Origin: Zymoseptoria tritici IPO323
Lineage: Eukaryota; Ascomycota; Dothideomycetes; Mycosphaerellales; Mycosphaerellaceae
Direction of reading: 5' to 3'
Length of the DNA stretch: 64,000 bases
Assembly: GCF_000219625.1 (NCBI RefSeq)
Contig: NC_018212.1
Span: 2,312,501-2,376,500 of the forward strand
In this document: positions 52,702 to 63,655 of the stretch, one piece after another
How the letters are laid out: each line of letters begins with the position of its first letter
Position numbering within the stretch: position 1 is the stretch's first letter
The notes under the pieces: model-generated
Told to the model about the DNA's origin: nothing
Seen by the model: the letters and a program-made list of their open reading frames with translations, nothing else
The model's database searches: none
Translations under genes and position numbers: made by a program

Positions 52702-53663
52702 CTTGATAATGTAGCCTTTGCGGTCGTGTATGTGTAAGATTGATTCAGGAGGGCGAGGATGAGAAGTGGAAGATGTCGGAAGGGCGATGTAGCGGAGGAA
52801 AGCAAGGCCAGCCTGCGCTTAAGCTAGTGCAAAACTCTGCGGTCGTGAATTTGATGACATGATGCACGTTGCAGGAGCATGATCTGCGGTCGTATCAACG
52901 GGCAAGGAACTAGGCGATTCCAATGTATGCAGAGCTGGGCACACTATTCCAGAGATATAGTTGCAGCATCGGTTCCCTCATGGTACGATTTCCGTCCGAG
53001 TTTACGCAATTTTGGATATACAGTCGGCACTTCCAACTCCTGCTCGTGCCATCGATGAGCCTGTAGCTCATCGGATGCTATGACTTGACAAGGTGCTGAT
53101 GACGCAGGGTCGATACGCTCTTCCATCCATGTCATACCAGTCCTCGCCGCTCGCTCTTCTCATATGTAAAAGGCTGTAGTCAAGTTCAGGCACGGTTAGC
53201 GATCGAGGTCAAGAGCTGTCTACCGAGGACCAGTTTCAATACGACAACAGGGCGGCAAGAGCATTGCAAGTGAAGTGTAAAAGCAGTCCTTTGTTCATGG
53301 TGAGCTATCTGGTTGAAAGGCCAAAACTATGCAAACGATCAAGTTTCATTGTCCATCTTTGGCGAAGCAAAGGGAAACCCGGAGCTGTGGCAAAGATAGT
53401 GACCCACTGCCGGTCCGTGACCAGACCACTGCAAATCGCCTCGAGTCCTCGATGATCATCAACCCATACCGGAGCAGACCACTCTGCTGTGCGTCTTCGA
53501 TCTCCAAGAGTGGGATGGACCTATACTATAACCAGGCGGCGCTCCTCTCCAACCGTGTCCACTTTGAGCTGAACAGTCGTCTTCACACCTCCGAGAAACT
53601 TGGTCGGCGGCCGAAGATTCCGTCCGCCATCTCGAGTCTCAGTATTATATTCCTCCTCGCTCC
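52702..53663. other. Intergenic between BTB copy 3 and decayed copy 4
   Basis: 0.96 kb; short frames only, none with family resemblance. Confidence 0.5.
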
Positions 53664-54615
53664 TCAGACCTTCATGCGCTCCATACCCAGCGCCAGCAGC
53701 CGTGACTCCAAGCCTTCCTTGTCACTTTGCAGAAACATCTTCGGCATGTCAGTCCACGCCTCCTCGCCCTTCCATGGAACATCAGTCTCGTCCAGTCCCA
53801 GGTAGGAGAACGTCGCATCCTTGTCGTAGATACCAAACACCTCGTTACCACGGGGCCAGCGATTGAGACGGAAGGTGAGCACGGTGCCCTTCTTGTCGGT
53901 CACCGTGGTCTCCTGGAAAAGACATTGGACGAGGCATCCAGCCTCGCAAACAAGATCGCTAAGCTTGATGTTGATCTGCTGTGCAGCTACTCTGCCGGTC
54001 TTGTCGTCGCACATCAGGTCGACATGGTCCTGAGCTGCATTGTCAAAGAGGAGAGCAGGGTCGCGTGAGTGCGCATAGTGCTGAATCTTCGCCACGATGG
54101 GACGGATCGGGACCCTGGAACGGTGAACCGTGGATAAGATCTGCCACTCTGGAAGCTCTTGTTCAACCTCTTGCTGCAAGAGCCAGTCACCGAAAATCAA
54201 GCGCGCTGATTATCGTGCTCGCTCCATATTCCGCGTCGTGATCGTCTTTTCCTCGCCGAGCGTGCCGTCCGTCTTCTTGATCGGTGAAGCTAGTGGGAGT
54301 TGGCGAAGTCGTGCACACAACTCTTGCAGCGTAGATTCTTCCTTGCTGATCGCAGACTTGTGCATGGTTGTCACTTTCCATAAGTCGATCCCGAGGTTGG
54401 CTGCGACATGATGAATTGCACTCCAGAGTTCCTTCGATGATGCGCTCAGGAGATGTCGGAGCGCGTCGACGTAGAGCTTCTCCCATCGAAGCATGATAGC
54501 CAGCAGGAAGCATGGCCAAGGATGACCGGCTGCGAACCTCCAAATGGTCGGCTCGTCCTCTAGCTAATTCACTACTTGGCTGGCGACATTTGAGAGACAT
54601 CTATCCAGACTGCGA
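53664..54615 (-). pseudogene. Decayed BTB-family gene, copy 4 (5' half missing)
   Basis: One frame can be followed from about 54615 (CLSNVASQVVN, stop, LEDEPTIWRFAAGHP) through MLRWEKLYVDALRHLLSA (54494), another stop at 54208-54210, then IFGDWLLQQEVEQELPEW and on to FSYLGLDETDVPWKGEEAW and the end at 53664 (LLALGMERMKV). It aligns with the second half of copies 2 and 3. The BTB-like exon and the intron are missing; upstream sequence is taken by the 3' end of the F-box gene at 54665. At least two in-frame stops, no frameshift seen. The last 178 codons remain open. Confidence 0.8.
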
Positions 54616-54664
54616 ACTGGACGCACGTGTACGATGTATATGGAGATTCCTATCCGTAGTCGAC

Positions 54665-55812
54665 TCAATCCGTAAAGTACTGTCCGGGCCACGCTCTCCT
54701 CACCTTCTCCATGCCCAACCATCCCAATTTCTCGACCCAGCGCTCATCCCATTGCATAATCAATCGCTCAGCATGGTTCGCAGCCTTGCTCGAAGTCTGC
54801 CAATCGAACTCCCAATCTGGTGTCCACTGCATGTATGTCGTGCCGTCAACGTCGAACATGTCGACCAGGTCCTCCAAGAACCAGGCGTCCACTGTCTGTG
54901 CTCGGTTCCCTCCGGACTCTTCCCAATTCAAGACCATTGGCCCAGCACATGGCCACATGTCCAGGTTGTGCACGTTGTCCTTCTCCTTGTCTCCAGTTGG
55001 AGGATTCGCATACATCACCGCTAACTCGGCGTCTCGAAGCATGATTTCGGCGTCTCGATGATCGCGGGCCATGCCGTGGAAAGCGTACAGCCAGGGGCTG
55101 CGAGGAAAGGTTTCGGTGGTCCAGGCGAGAGACTAGAATGGGAGAAGAAATTGTCAGAAGCTTCTCAGAACAGTCCAGGGGAGAGGTGTACGGCGAAGGA
55201 GGCATTGCCTGGGTATGCCAGGCCAAAGTGGAGGGAGCACATACCGTCACTCGAAACAGCTCAGTTTTGGTGGCTCGCTCCAGTCTCATGCGGAGCGTCT
55301 TGGCGGTGTGGTCGATGTCCATCTCATTGAAGCTGAAGCCTGGCTGTTTGCGAGCTTTAAGCACGTGCGGTAGGACCATCTCCACAGCCTGGAACCTGGT
55401 CAAGAGTTCGCTCGGGACATCTGTGCCACGGCCATGCTGCCACCACCACCACTCTTTCGTTGTATTCATTGTGGGCTGTGGAGATCATAATGGGTCAGTC
55501 GTGGGATGGAGGGGAGGATATTCCAGTACTCACGACATTTCTTTTGTCCAGCACAATGCAGATTCTTCTCTCATCGATAGCATTGCCGATGGCCTCCATG
55601 AGGCGGTGGCGGAAGGCCCGGCTGACTGTTCGTAGGCGGAAGAGGGCACAGAAGGCGTCATCGCTGCGCTCTAAAGTAACGTCGCCGTTCCCGGCGATCA
55701 CATGCAGGTCGACGGGCAGATGTGAGAATATCCCGCGCTGAAGCTCGACAGGGAGGCGGAACAGGCGAGAAGTCTCGGCGGTAGTTGCCATGCTGGCGGT
55801 AATGGCATCCAT
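54665..55812 (-). CDS. F-box protein with three exons
   Basis: Exon 1 55812-55534, intron 58 bp (GTGAGT...CACAG), exon 2 55475-55245, intron 112 bp (GTATGT...TTCTAG), exon 3 55132-54665; all phase 0, 325 residues. Start MDAITASMATTAET chosen because LFRLPVELQRGIFSHLPVDL follows at about 15-34; an upstream Met at 56094 is possible but the sequence before is low-complexity. The F-box-like region continues CALFRLRTVSRAFRHRLMEA ('LR.VSR.FR' as in F-box helix 3). The rest (LAWTTETFPRSPWLYAFHGM; VDAWFLEDLVDMFDVDG; NHAERLIMQWDERWVEKLGW) is unfamiliar. Likely an SCF-type adaptor by domain, target unknown. Its 3' end abuts the decayed BTB copy 4. Confidence 0.75.
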
Positions 55813-57875
55813 ATGGTTGGATCGGTCGATCCGCGGGCAGAGGAGGGAGGAGAGGGAGCCGGAGAGATCGAGGCGGTTTGGCGGCGCAGGTCTCGCAGAG
55901 GAGGACGCAAAACGGAGAAAGAGGCGTCGAGATGATGGTACGGTCGGCGACAATGTAGTGGAGAGAAGAGGGTGTTCGAGAAGAGTACGCCGTGGCGAGG
56001 AGAAGTTGCGGAGGAGAAGGTCATATGTGCGGCGAAATTTGCAGATCTCAATGCTTGGCTTGCCGATGGCAAGCCGTCGTCGCCTCTCATTCACTCCCGC
56101 ATACGCTATTTGACATCAAGCCACCTTTCTGGTATACCCAGGACACGACTAGTAGTCATTGAGCAGGCCGCCGAGGTAGGAATCCTTGATTGCTCGCCCC
56201 GTCCACTCTGTACCGACCTTCCGAAGACTCTCACGATAATGTCCATCGTCTGTCTGGTCGTAATTGCGGTTCGAAACAGTATTGTCTGACATTGTGCGGC
56301 AGACGACGATGTAACGATATCCAACACATGCCGAAGCGGGCATGCGACATAACGCTATGGCCTTTCCCTGCGCCGATACATTCATTTGATTACATATATT
56401 ACACTGCTTCTCCGGTCCTCCACCTCGGTCGAGATCAGGACGAGCGAGCAGCTTAAGCTTGTCGGATCATACGTATGACGGCATGCGATCATTCAGCACG
56501 ATTTCACTGGATCTCTGGAGTGCAACTAACGATGACATCGATCGTTACATCGAGCAGAAGTCGCGTTAATGCCACGATCGTTGCTCGATCTCGACTATGG
56601 TCCGCGATCCTGAACCCTGAGTGAACAGATTCAAGGAACCTGCGAACCGGTGCTGGCCACAACTCGACTGGCCGGAGCTCCGAAACCTGGTGATGAGGCT
56701 CATGCAGAAGCATCCTGCGAGGTTTTTGTCCTTTCACAAGCCCAGTTCGGTGTCTAATCTGGCACGTCCAACGGCGGTCAACGCATGCTACTCGTGCTGG
56801 ATACACTGCGGGCTCAGTCAACGCAATCATTGGAAACACTCATTCCAACGACAGGGCCGAGCGAGCCATTCAAAGGGATCCAGGCAAAGACTTTGTCATC
56901 CTGCGTCCAGGCCATAATCAACGTCAGGAATCGATGGGCTGCTCACCACTTTCATTCCTCGCCGCTTGGGCGCCGGACGAGGGTCATGGTTCGGCCGCCA
57001 TTCCATTACTGAAACTTGCGCTGGCCCTCGTTGTCGAGGCTCAGTTCCAATAGACCTCTTCAACGCCATTTGGAACACGAAGCTACTTGTGCAATACGGC
57101 TCTGAAAAAGCTTCGATCCAATGCTGTCGCTTGTAATCGCCGCTAAAGAGCCGTGTCAAGTAAGCAGGCAGTCTGTCCCGAGGTATTGCCTAGTCTCACA
57201 CTCTAGACCTTTCTTGATCTACTTTGACCATTGCTATTAGGTCAGTGACGAAGCTCACGCCTATCCACTCGGCTCTTAAAGCCGTTCTGAACTCCAACGC
57301 ACGATCGTTCCGGGCCTACGCAACCCCACGCCGCATCACGAGAATAGCACTCGTCGTTGAGCTGCAACAGGACTTCGAGACAAAGCCAGTACCTAATACC
57401 CGGAACATACGCAAGGTCTGCTGCTATACACCAATGTCGGCGCCGCATACAGTCCTCGCGCCTAGGTGGCAAGGTGCTCGAATCGCGGAGCCCGAACATT
57501 TGGCAAGTCCGGCGAGAGATTGTCCTCACAGCTGCGGGCCTCACGTGTGCACATTACGGGACGACCAACAGAGCAAGTGACGCGCCGATTGGAGCGCCTT
57601 TGTTCTTGGACACTAACTTCCAGCTTTCATCCCATCACCTCCGTCCTCCTGGTTTCCATCACCACTTGCTTTCTACTGTCCCCGACCACCTTACAATTCA
57701 GCATCTACACTACTTCCTGCTCTGCAACAAAGGTCCACCTCGCTACAACTCTTGCGTGCATAAGGCTTTGGTCGAATCCTGACATCTAGACTGCTGCACG
57801 TCTCTCCGTCTCCTAGTTCGGAACCACCGACCTTACTGCTCGTGCATCAGTCAACTACCGCCGACCGTCGTCAGC
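55813..57875. other. Gene-poor interval between divergent F-box genes (2 kb)
   Basis: Promoter regions of the F-box genes at 54665 (minus) and 57876 (plus). Short frames such as 56504-56839 (minus) have no recognised content. A CT-rich stretch at 57610-57725 precedes the plus-strand gene. Confidence 0.45.
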
Positions 57876-58745
57876 ATGGGCATCCTCGACATTCCCGCGG
57901 AGCTCCTCCAATCCATCTTCATCCTGATCACACCTGATGCACATGTGCTCGTCTCACGGAAGAAAGATCCCGACCAAAGACAGGATTTCTGCGAAGCCGA
58001 TGTGCTGAACCGATCCGAGTGGAGAAAGCTCCTGAACATCCGCTACACCTGCCGAGGATTCAGGTCGAACCTGGATCGTGCGCTCGACAGCGCGAAAAAG
58101 ACTGGAGACAGCCGCTTGATCATGGAACTCGTCGAACACAAGGAATGCCCTTCAATACGCGAGGAGGGTAAGCGGTCTGGCAATCACGACTCATCGATGG
58201 CCTTCATCACCAGCTTTTACTTCCTCCGTGTCAGCTGTCCGCACCTCATAAGAGTCTCCAAACCGGGCGAAGAAGCCTACGCCGAAGAGTCGCTAGAATT
58301 CTTCGCCGCGGACTTCGCCCTCCCCGCGGTCGTCCATCTGCCAACCTCTTCCAGCAACCACCTTATCTCCATCTCCCATGCAACGCTATGCAGACGTCCG
58401 GACACGGCCAATCGGCCTGCTTTCATCCACGCCGTCGGAGGCATCATCCGTGGTATCATGAATCCTCGCCTGGTTTTCCCGACGTTCAGGACGCCTTACC
58501 TCACGCCAGTAACGGTGGAAGGCTTGTCTCTCATGGCATGTCTCTTCACCACGGGCGCCAGCCAGCTCATCGACCTGGAGTACACGAATGATGAAGAGGA
58601 AGCTGTCGTGATCCGTCTACCTGGCCACGCTGCCGCCGTTGAGAGGCTGCGCTTGTGTGAAGAGGCCGCTCCTTTGCGGCTCACCGCAACGGAGACGGGT
58701 GTTGACGGTCGATTCGGACTATCGGGAGATAGGATCGGGCCCTGA
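57876..58745 (+). CDS. F-box-like protein with possible stop-interrupted C-terminal extension
   Basis: 289 residues from MGILDIPAELLQSIFILITP, an F-box-like first helix at the very N-terminus, followed by RSEWRKLLNIRYTCRGFRSN ('R.TCRGFR' like an F-box third helix). Remaining sequence includes FITSFYFLRVSCPHLIRV, GGIIRGIMNPRLVFPTFRTP and VEGLSLMACLFTTGASQL. The paralog at 61262 has the same layout and ends near residue 265 of this protein. After the TGA at 58743 the same frame continues without other stops, except one more TGA (58791), to 58921 with protein-like sequence (KEIAEQEDAVAGIEVATRSE). Function unknown; SCF adaptor by inference. Confidence 0.72.
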   Translation: MGILDIPAELLQSIFILITPDAHVLVSRKKDPDQRQDFCEADVLNRSEWRKLLNIRYTCRGFRSNLDRALDSAKKTGDSRLIMELVEHKECPSIREEGKRSGNHDSSMAFITSFYFLRVSCPHLIRVSKPGEEAYAEESLEFFAADFALPAVVHLPTSSSNHLISISHATLCRRPDTANRPAFIHAVGGIIRGIMNPRLVFPTFRTPYLTPVTVEGLSLMACLFTTGASQLIDLEYTNDEEEAVVIRLPGHAAAVERLRLCEEAAPLRLTATETGVDGRFGLSGDRIGP

Positions 58746-61261
58746 GGGCGTACAGTCATCCAGATCACTAGCGAGGGTCTCTGTGCGAAGTGACTGAAGG
58801 AGATCGCCGAGCAGGAAGATGCGGTGGCTGGCATCGAGGTGGCTACGAGGAGCGAGTACGCGAAAGCAAAACTGGCGTACCACCTTCAGTCGGCACACAG
58901 GAACGACGATGCTGTGGACTGAAGCTGGGACAAGTCTATGTTCTCAGTGTGGAGCTACAGCAGTGGAAATAGATGATGGCAGTCATGTGTAGAGCGCGGA
59001 AGAATCAATCCGCGCGCTGCTACTCCTCAAATATTAGTTGGGGAAGTAAAACCTCACTTTAGCGTACGGAGATGGTCGCTTTCGGACTGCACTGGCACCA
59101 CATGGAATGTTTTATAGGCCTCTACGTTTTATGACACTTCTTCTTGCCGCCGTCTGCTTCTGTAACCGTTCGTCGAGCTGATCTGGTAGACGGAGACGTG
59201 AGTAGCAAGAGTGCCACAGCGTTGTAGTAAATAGTATCCAATATCTATCCTGTAAAACCCCATTACTCGCCTCTCCCTTCGTGTTCCACAGACTCCGAGC
59301 GGCAAAAATGTCGCTCTAGCTCTTTATACAGGTCAAATCATCCGCAGTTCGCTAATGTGAGCTATAGCCAAGTGTTTGAGAATGCGAATCAGTGAGGCTC
59401 CGCTTGGTATAGGGGTCAGCTATCGTCAAGACCCACATATTACGAGCCAAGTCATGGCGCACTTCCAGCCCAAAAGCTGCAAATTGCGCATAGTATGCTC
59501 CTTTCTCTTCCCAAAGAGTCTAGACGAGCACGAAAGATGTCTACGAATAGCTAGAAGGTTCGCGGGCACATTGTTTGCAACTCTGGGCGCCTTGGTCGAT
59601 GACTTTGCGGTCACATTTCAGCGAACTGCTCGAGCAATCCGACGCAACCTCGATCTTGTATGGCGCTAACCAGATCGTTTCCAGATGTATGGCGCGGTGT
59701 GGAGCGCACCCGGTTGTCTCTCCTCTTCTCTTGCGCCCGCCCTGCGACATTCTCGAACCTGTTTCATGTCCCTGTACAGCTTACTTCACCAAGGAGAGTC
59801 GGCAAAGTACAAGCCGCATACCACTATCCCGGGCATATTCTTCACCCCAGGACACAGCACCGTCCCCGAGTGGCATGTCCCCAGTGCCAGGGTCGCGATT
59901 CCTTATCACGTCGCCGCGGAGAGTTGACTACATTGTCCTGGATCTCATGTCCTTCGACGTGTGTCGTCAGAAGCCACTCCAACAGTCTGTCCCCACAGGA
60001 CGAGGACAAAAAAGCTCAGGTAGCTGAGGCTACCTTCAAAGTCCGCAGACACGACATCTTGTTCCTTCGAGGCCAAACAGATAGTGGCCACTGCATCGTG
60101 CCATTCGACGACCTGGCTATACCCCCGGCCTCTGACAGTAGGATCGTCTCCAACACCGTGCCAGGCAGTTTTCGACAGTGGTCTGGGAGTCGCAATGTAT
60201 TACAGGCACAAAATCCATCCGTGCATGCAGATCGTGGCTCGCTTGCCTGACTTCCTGGTCCACTCCGTCGGTCTTCCCCACTCCTGCTTGACTGGTCAGA
60301 CAGAGATCATTTCGAGCGTCCTGGACACGAAGGATCGGCACGCACTTGCTGGGGAATATGGCCGCAGGGACTGGAATCCCCTGCAAGATCATGCTTTACG
60401 GACGACTTCGGTCCCAAGAATCCCTTCCATACACAAGCATATCAAGACCACTAAGGCTCTTCCTTCCTCGACCTACCTTGGTGTACATCCGCCTGAGCAG
60501 GCCCCGCAGAACTTGACGGTGGCTTCATGATCCCAGGTTCAGCTTGAAAGGCGGTGTCTTCGGGCTAACATTTCCTAAGCAGGATGATGGTTTCTCGCAA
60601 GTGGGCGAGATCATTTCTCGCCCGGATCGTACGAAAGCTTCTCGCATACGGTAGCGAGCGAACATCGTAAAGGTGGACAGCTGGCCGTTGCCGTCTCGGC
60701 TGGCGTGCTGCAGTCTACCTGATCGATCTGGGAGGAAGAGAGATGTCTGGGGTTGGTCGAGGCGCTCAGAGTTGTGTGCCGAAGGCTGCTCAAAGACGAT
60801 TTTGGTCCTTGCCGAGGCCCGCAGGACAATGAATCTCCCCATGGAGGAGCTTACTTCGCTGCAGGGGCAGTCATGTTATCTCCCTCGCTGGATATCAAGC
60901 AAGTGACTTTGCGTATCGATACACGCTGCGGCCTTGGCAGGCGGGTTGCCGTACGGCTAGACGGGTTGAAGTAACGAGCAAGCCATGTTCGGAACACGCC
61001 CAAATTCGCGAGCATGAACATCAACAACTTCGCTCTCCGACTTCAGCACTTGCACCATTCCCTCATTACAGGTCAGGCTCCTTGCGCTTCACATTGCAAT
61101 CGTCCTCACCGCATGAGAATACCGCGCGACTGGACAGCCTGCATCACGATCAACAACCACACCGACCTAATCGTCAACTCGTGCGCCAGTCTTCCGCAGT
61201 CCGTATATCCAGACTCAACTCTCGCTGCAGGAACTGATAATCCGACAGCGCATCCTTCAAC
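58746..61261. other. Interval between two F-box paralogs with coding-like traces
   Basis: 58746-58921 continues the frame of the preceding gene (see there). 59570-60530 has several overlapping plus frames with protein-like fragments (PGIFFTPGHSTVPEW; TFKVRRHDILFLRGQ; SGHCIVPFDDL), suggesting a frameshifted gene I cannot name; a distant likeness to fungal DUF6590 proteins is a guess. 61014-61080 is similar to the last 90 bases of the window. Confidence 0.4.
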
Positions 61262-62203
61262 ATGATTCCAGTCACTGCAACTGGGACTCCCGATGGCGGC
61301 TTCATCTTTACAGTCAACAGCGTTACTCCTGCCGCGCAGGACGTCGCACCCTTCACCAGCACATTGCCATGCCACATCCTGAGGCTGCCTTTCGAGATCA
61401 ACGCGCTCGTCTGCACCTATCTCACACCAGACGTCCGTGTCAAAGTGCAGAAGAAGTCTCACGCCTATCACGGAGAAGCGTACTCGATCGACGTGATCAA
61501 CAAGGACCAGTGGAGCGACTTCTTCAACTACTCGATCACCTGCACAGGGATCCACGACAAGAACGCGGGCGCGATCAACTCAGCGCACAAGGCTCACGAG
61601 CTCGCTCTCATCATGGACATGGAGGATCACACCGGTGATCCGACTCTCCCTCTGCAAGTTTGCCCACGTTGTCCGCGAACATCGGAAGGCCTGATTCCAT
61701 TCCTGAACAAGTTCACGCGTTTGGAAGTCAGCACCGCCATCACCATGGCCAAGACGCAGGATACTTCTGACAACCCAGAGGACGACGTCATCGTGAAGCG
61801 CACCAAAGTCCTCATCGATCTGACCGCTTCTCGCGACGATCTCGCACCTCACCCAGCAGACATCAGTAACATTCTCTCCATCATCAACATCACCCTCTAC
61901 GACACCACACACGCCAACGATGCTGCAACCTTCCGCGAGGCGCAAGAGCACATCGAGCATGTCATCCGCAATCCCCTCCACATCCACAATCCCTACCAGT
62001 ACCAGACGAATATCCGACTTCCTTTTCTCACCAACATCTCTGGCGAAGGTCTCTACGAACTTGGACGCCTGGTTGCTGTGCATGCAGAACAGGAGACCAC
62101 GTTGCACCTTTCCCACATCCACGATAAGAACGATCTGGTAATCTGTACCCACGAGGACTCCATGAGGTGGCTGCGTATCATCGCACGCTTCGACGACTTC
62201 TAG
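61262..62203 (+). CDS. F-box-like protein, paralog of the gene at 57876
   Basis: 313 residues, one exon. After a 36-residue leader, ILRLPFEINALVCTYLTPDV (about 39-58) is the F-box-like helix, followed by VRVKVQKKSHAYHGEAYSID and DQWSDFFNYSITCTGIHDKN, which line up with VLVSRKKDPDQ... and SEWRKLLNIRYTCRGFRSN of the gene at 57876. Further matches: ANDAATFREAQEHIEHVIRN, NPYQYQTNIRLPFLTNISGE and EGLYELGRLVAVHAEQETTL. Ends FDDF-TAG. No signal peptide, membrane span or intron. Function unknown. The in-frame sequence after the stop is open for a further 30 codons. Confidence 0.75.
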   Translation: MIPVTATGTPDGGFIFTVNSVTPAAQDVAPFTSTLPCHILRLPFEINALVCTYLTPDVRVKVQKKSHAYHGEAYSIDVINKDQWSDFFNYSITCTGIHDKNAGAINSAHKAHELALIMDMEDHTGDPTLPLQVCPRCPRTSEGLIPFLNKFTRLEVSTAITMAKTQDTSDNPEDDVIVKRTKVLIDLTASRDDLAPHPADISNILSIINITLYDTTHANDAATFREAQEHIEHVIRNPLHIHNPYQYQTNIRLPFLTNISGEGLYELGRLVAVHAEQETTLHLSHIHDKNDLVICTHEDSMRWLRIIARFDDF

Positions 62204-63099
62204 GGTCTTCATGGGAAGGAATGCAAAGCTCGATTCAAGGAGGCCCGAGGACGACGCGAAGACGAGCGATGTGGACGGGGTGTTGGGGAATGGAGAACGT
62301 GAGAGTCGCAAAGAAAAGGAGTGAAAGAGCAAGATCGCGAGTGCATGTCTCTCGACGAAAGGAGTTGAAGTGCCTTTCGGATAGAATATGGATACCTGCT
62401 TCGCGGAACACGATGGTATGCCCTTTGGCTACCGTCTCTGTTTGCGGTTACCGGCGCTTCCGAGCGAAGCTTTCTTTGTGCATGGGACATGCCTTTGGCG
62501 TTTGATATTGTTCCTTTCTTGCAAGACCGTATCTGGAGATCTGCACCCAGGTCTGGCGCTGCGAATGAGTGCGAGTACGAGCCGAACAATGCAGTTGGAT
62601 GCATGGTACAGCAGTTGAGAATTGAGCAACAGACTGCAACGGACTACAAATGAACTGTATAGATACACATAATGTAACAATGAACCAACTAAATCAAGTC
62701 TTATGCCCTCACGACTTCAAGCGTACCTCGTGAATTGACCTCGTCCGTATACTTCTGCCCTTCCGGCACGTCCGGTTAATAACGTGAAGTCAAGCTGAAG
62801 CTAGCCACGCTGTCCACATTAAGTAAGTTGTGTGATGATCGTCTATTGTTGTTTCGGCTCGTGAGCCGCATGGTTTCGCCAAGTAAGCCACACATACGGC
62901 CGGAGACTGGGTATAGCGTGATTGATGTAGGTGCACGTATTAAGAAACAACTTCTGCCCGTTTCGAGACTCGTGGAGAAGAGATCGATGCGACTAGAATC
63001 GCTGCTAGGACTCGTTTGCGCATTTGTTGCAAGCTTTCGATTTTGCAATCCAATGCTGACAATTTCACTTTATAGATCTCAACACACAGTTTTTCTTTA
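62204..63099. other. Intergenic, no gene seen
   Basis: 0.9 kb downstream of the F-box paralog. Small overlapping frames only. Confidence 0.5.
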
Positions 63100-63655
63100 A
63101 CCTCCTACGGGTCGGTGGACGGTCGCTAACATGATCGCAGCATGGATTCTATGAAGCGCCGACTTATAGCTAGACGACATCGTCCACTTTATTTGCATGT
63201 TATAACGCCTAACTCCACGAACGATACCAGATCTTGCTAGGGCTCTTGCTATGTTATCCGCCGTTATGTCGCCAAATCGCAGCTTAATTACTACAAGAAG
63301 ACTCTCTGTAGATCACGTCGTGGCCCTAAGCTCAGGCAAGAGCGGCAGCTTTTATAAGAGAATGCTTAGATATCTCGTTGCTTGGACTCCCTTAAGCTAA
63401 TTAAGCACTGTTCCTGTGGGAAGATCCTAAGTAGCTGCACGCACATTCTTTAATAAGCTTGCAGTAATTAAGCTGCGATTTGGCGACATAACGGCGGATA
63501 ATATAGCAAGAGCCCTGGCAAGATCTAGTATCGTTCGTAGAGTTAGGCGTTATAATATGCAAATAAAGTAGACGATGTCGTCCAGCTACAAGTCGGCGCT
63601 TTATAGAATCTATGCTGCGATCATGTTAGCGACCGTCCACCGACCCGTGGGAGGT
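63100..63655. mobile_element. 556-bp element with 197-bp terminal inverted repeats
   Basis: 63100-63297 and 63459-63655 are inverted copies beginning ACCTCC(T/C)ACGGGTCGG. They differ at 12 sites, all C/T or G/A next to A or after T (RIP-type), and by one base length. The 161-bp centre has no useful open frame. No convincing target duplication flanks it (TTTAA left, GGACT right). A MITE-like foldback element is the likely explanation, but an inverted duplication cannot be excluded. Confidence 0.75.

Noticed and set aside
54187..54600. 137-codon minus frame across the decayed BTB copy
   Set aside because: The family alignment runs in another frame (with stops); this one has no match to the BTB relatives.
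59575..60530. Candidate gene of about 150-196 codons between the F-box paralogs
   Set aside because: Protein-like fragments jump between frames with no intron signals; too uncertain to call, so only noted as a trace.
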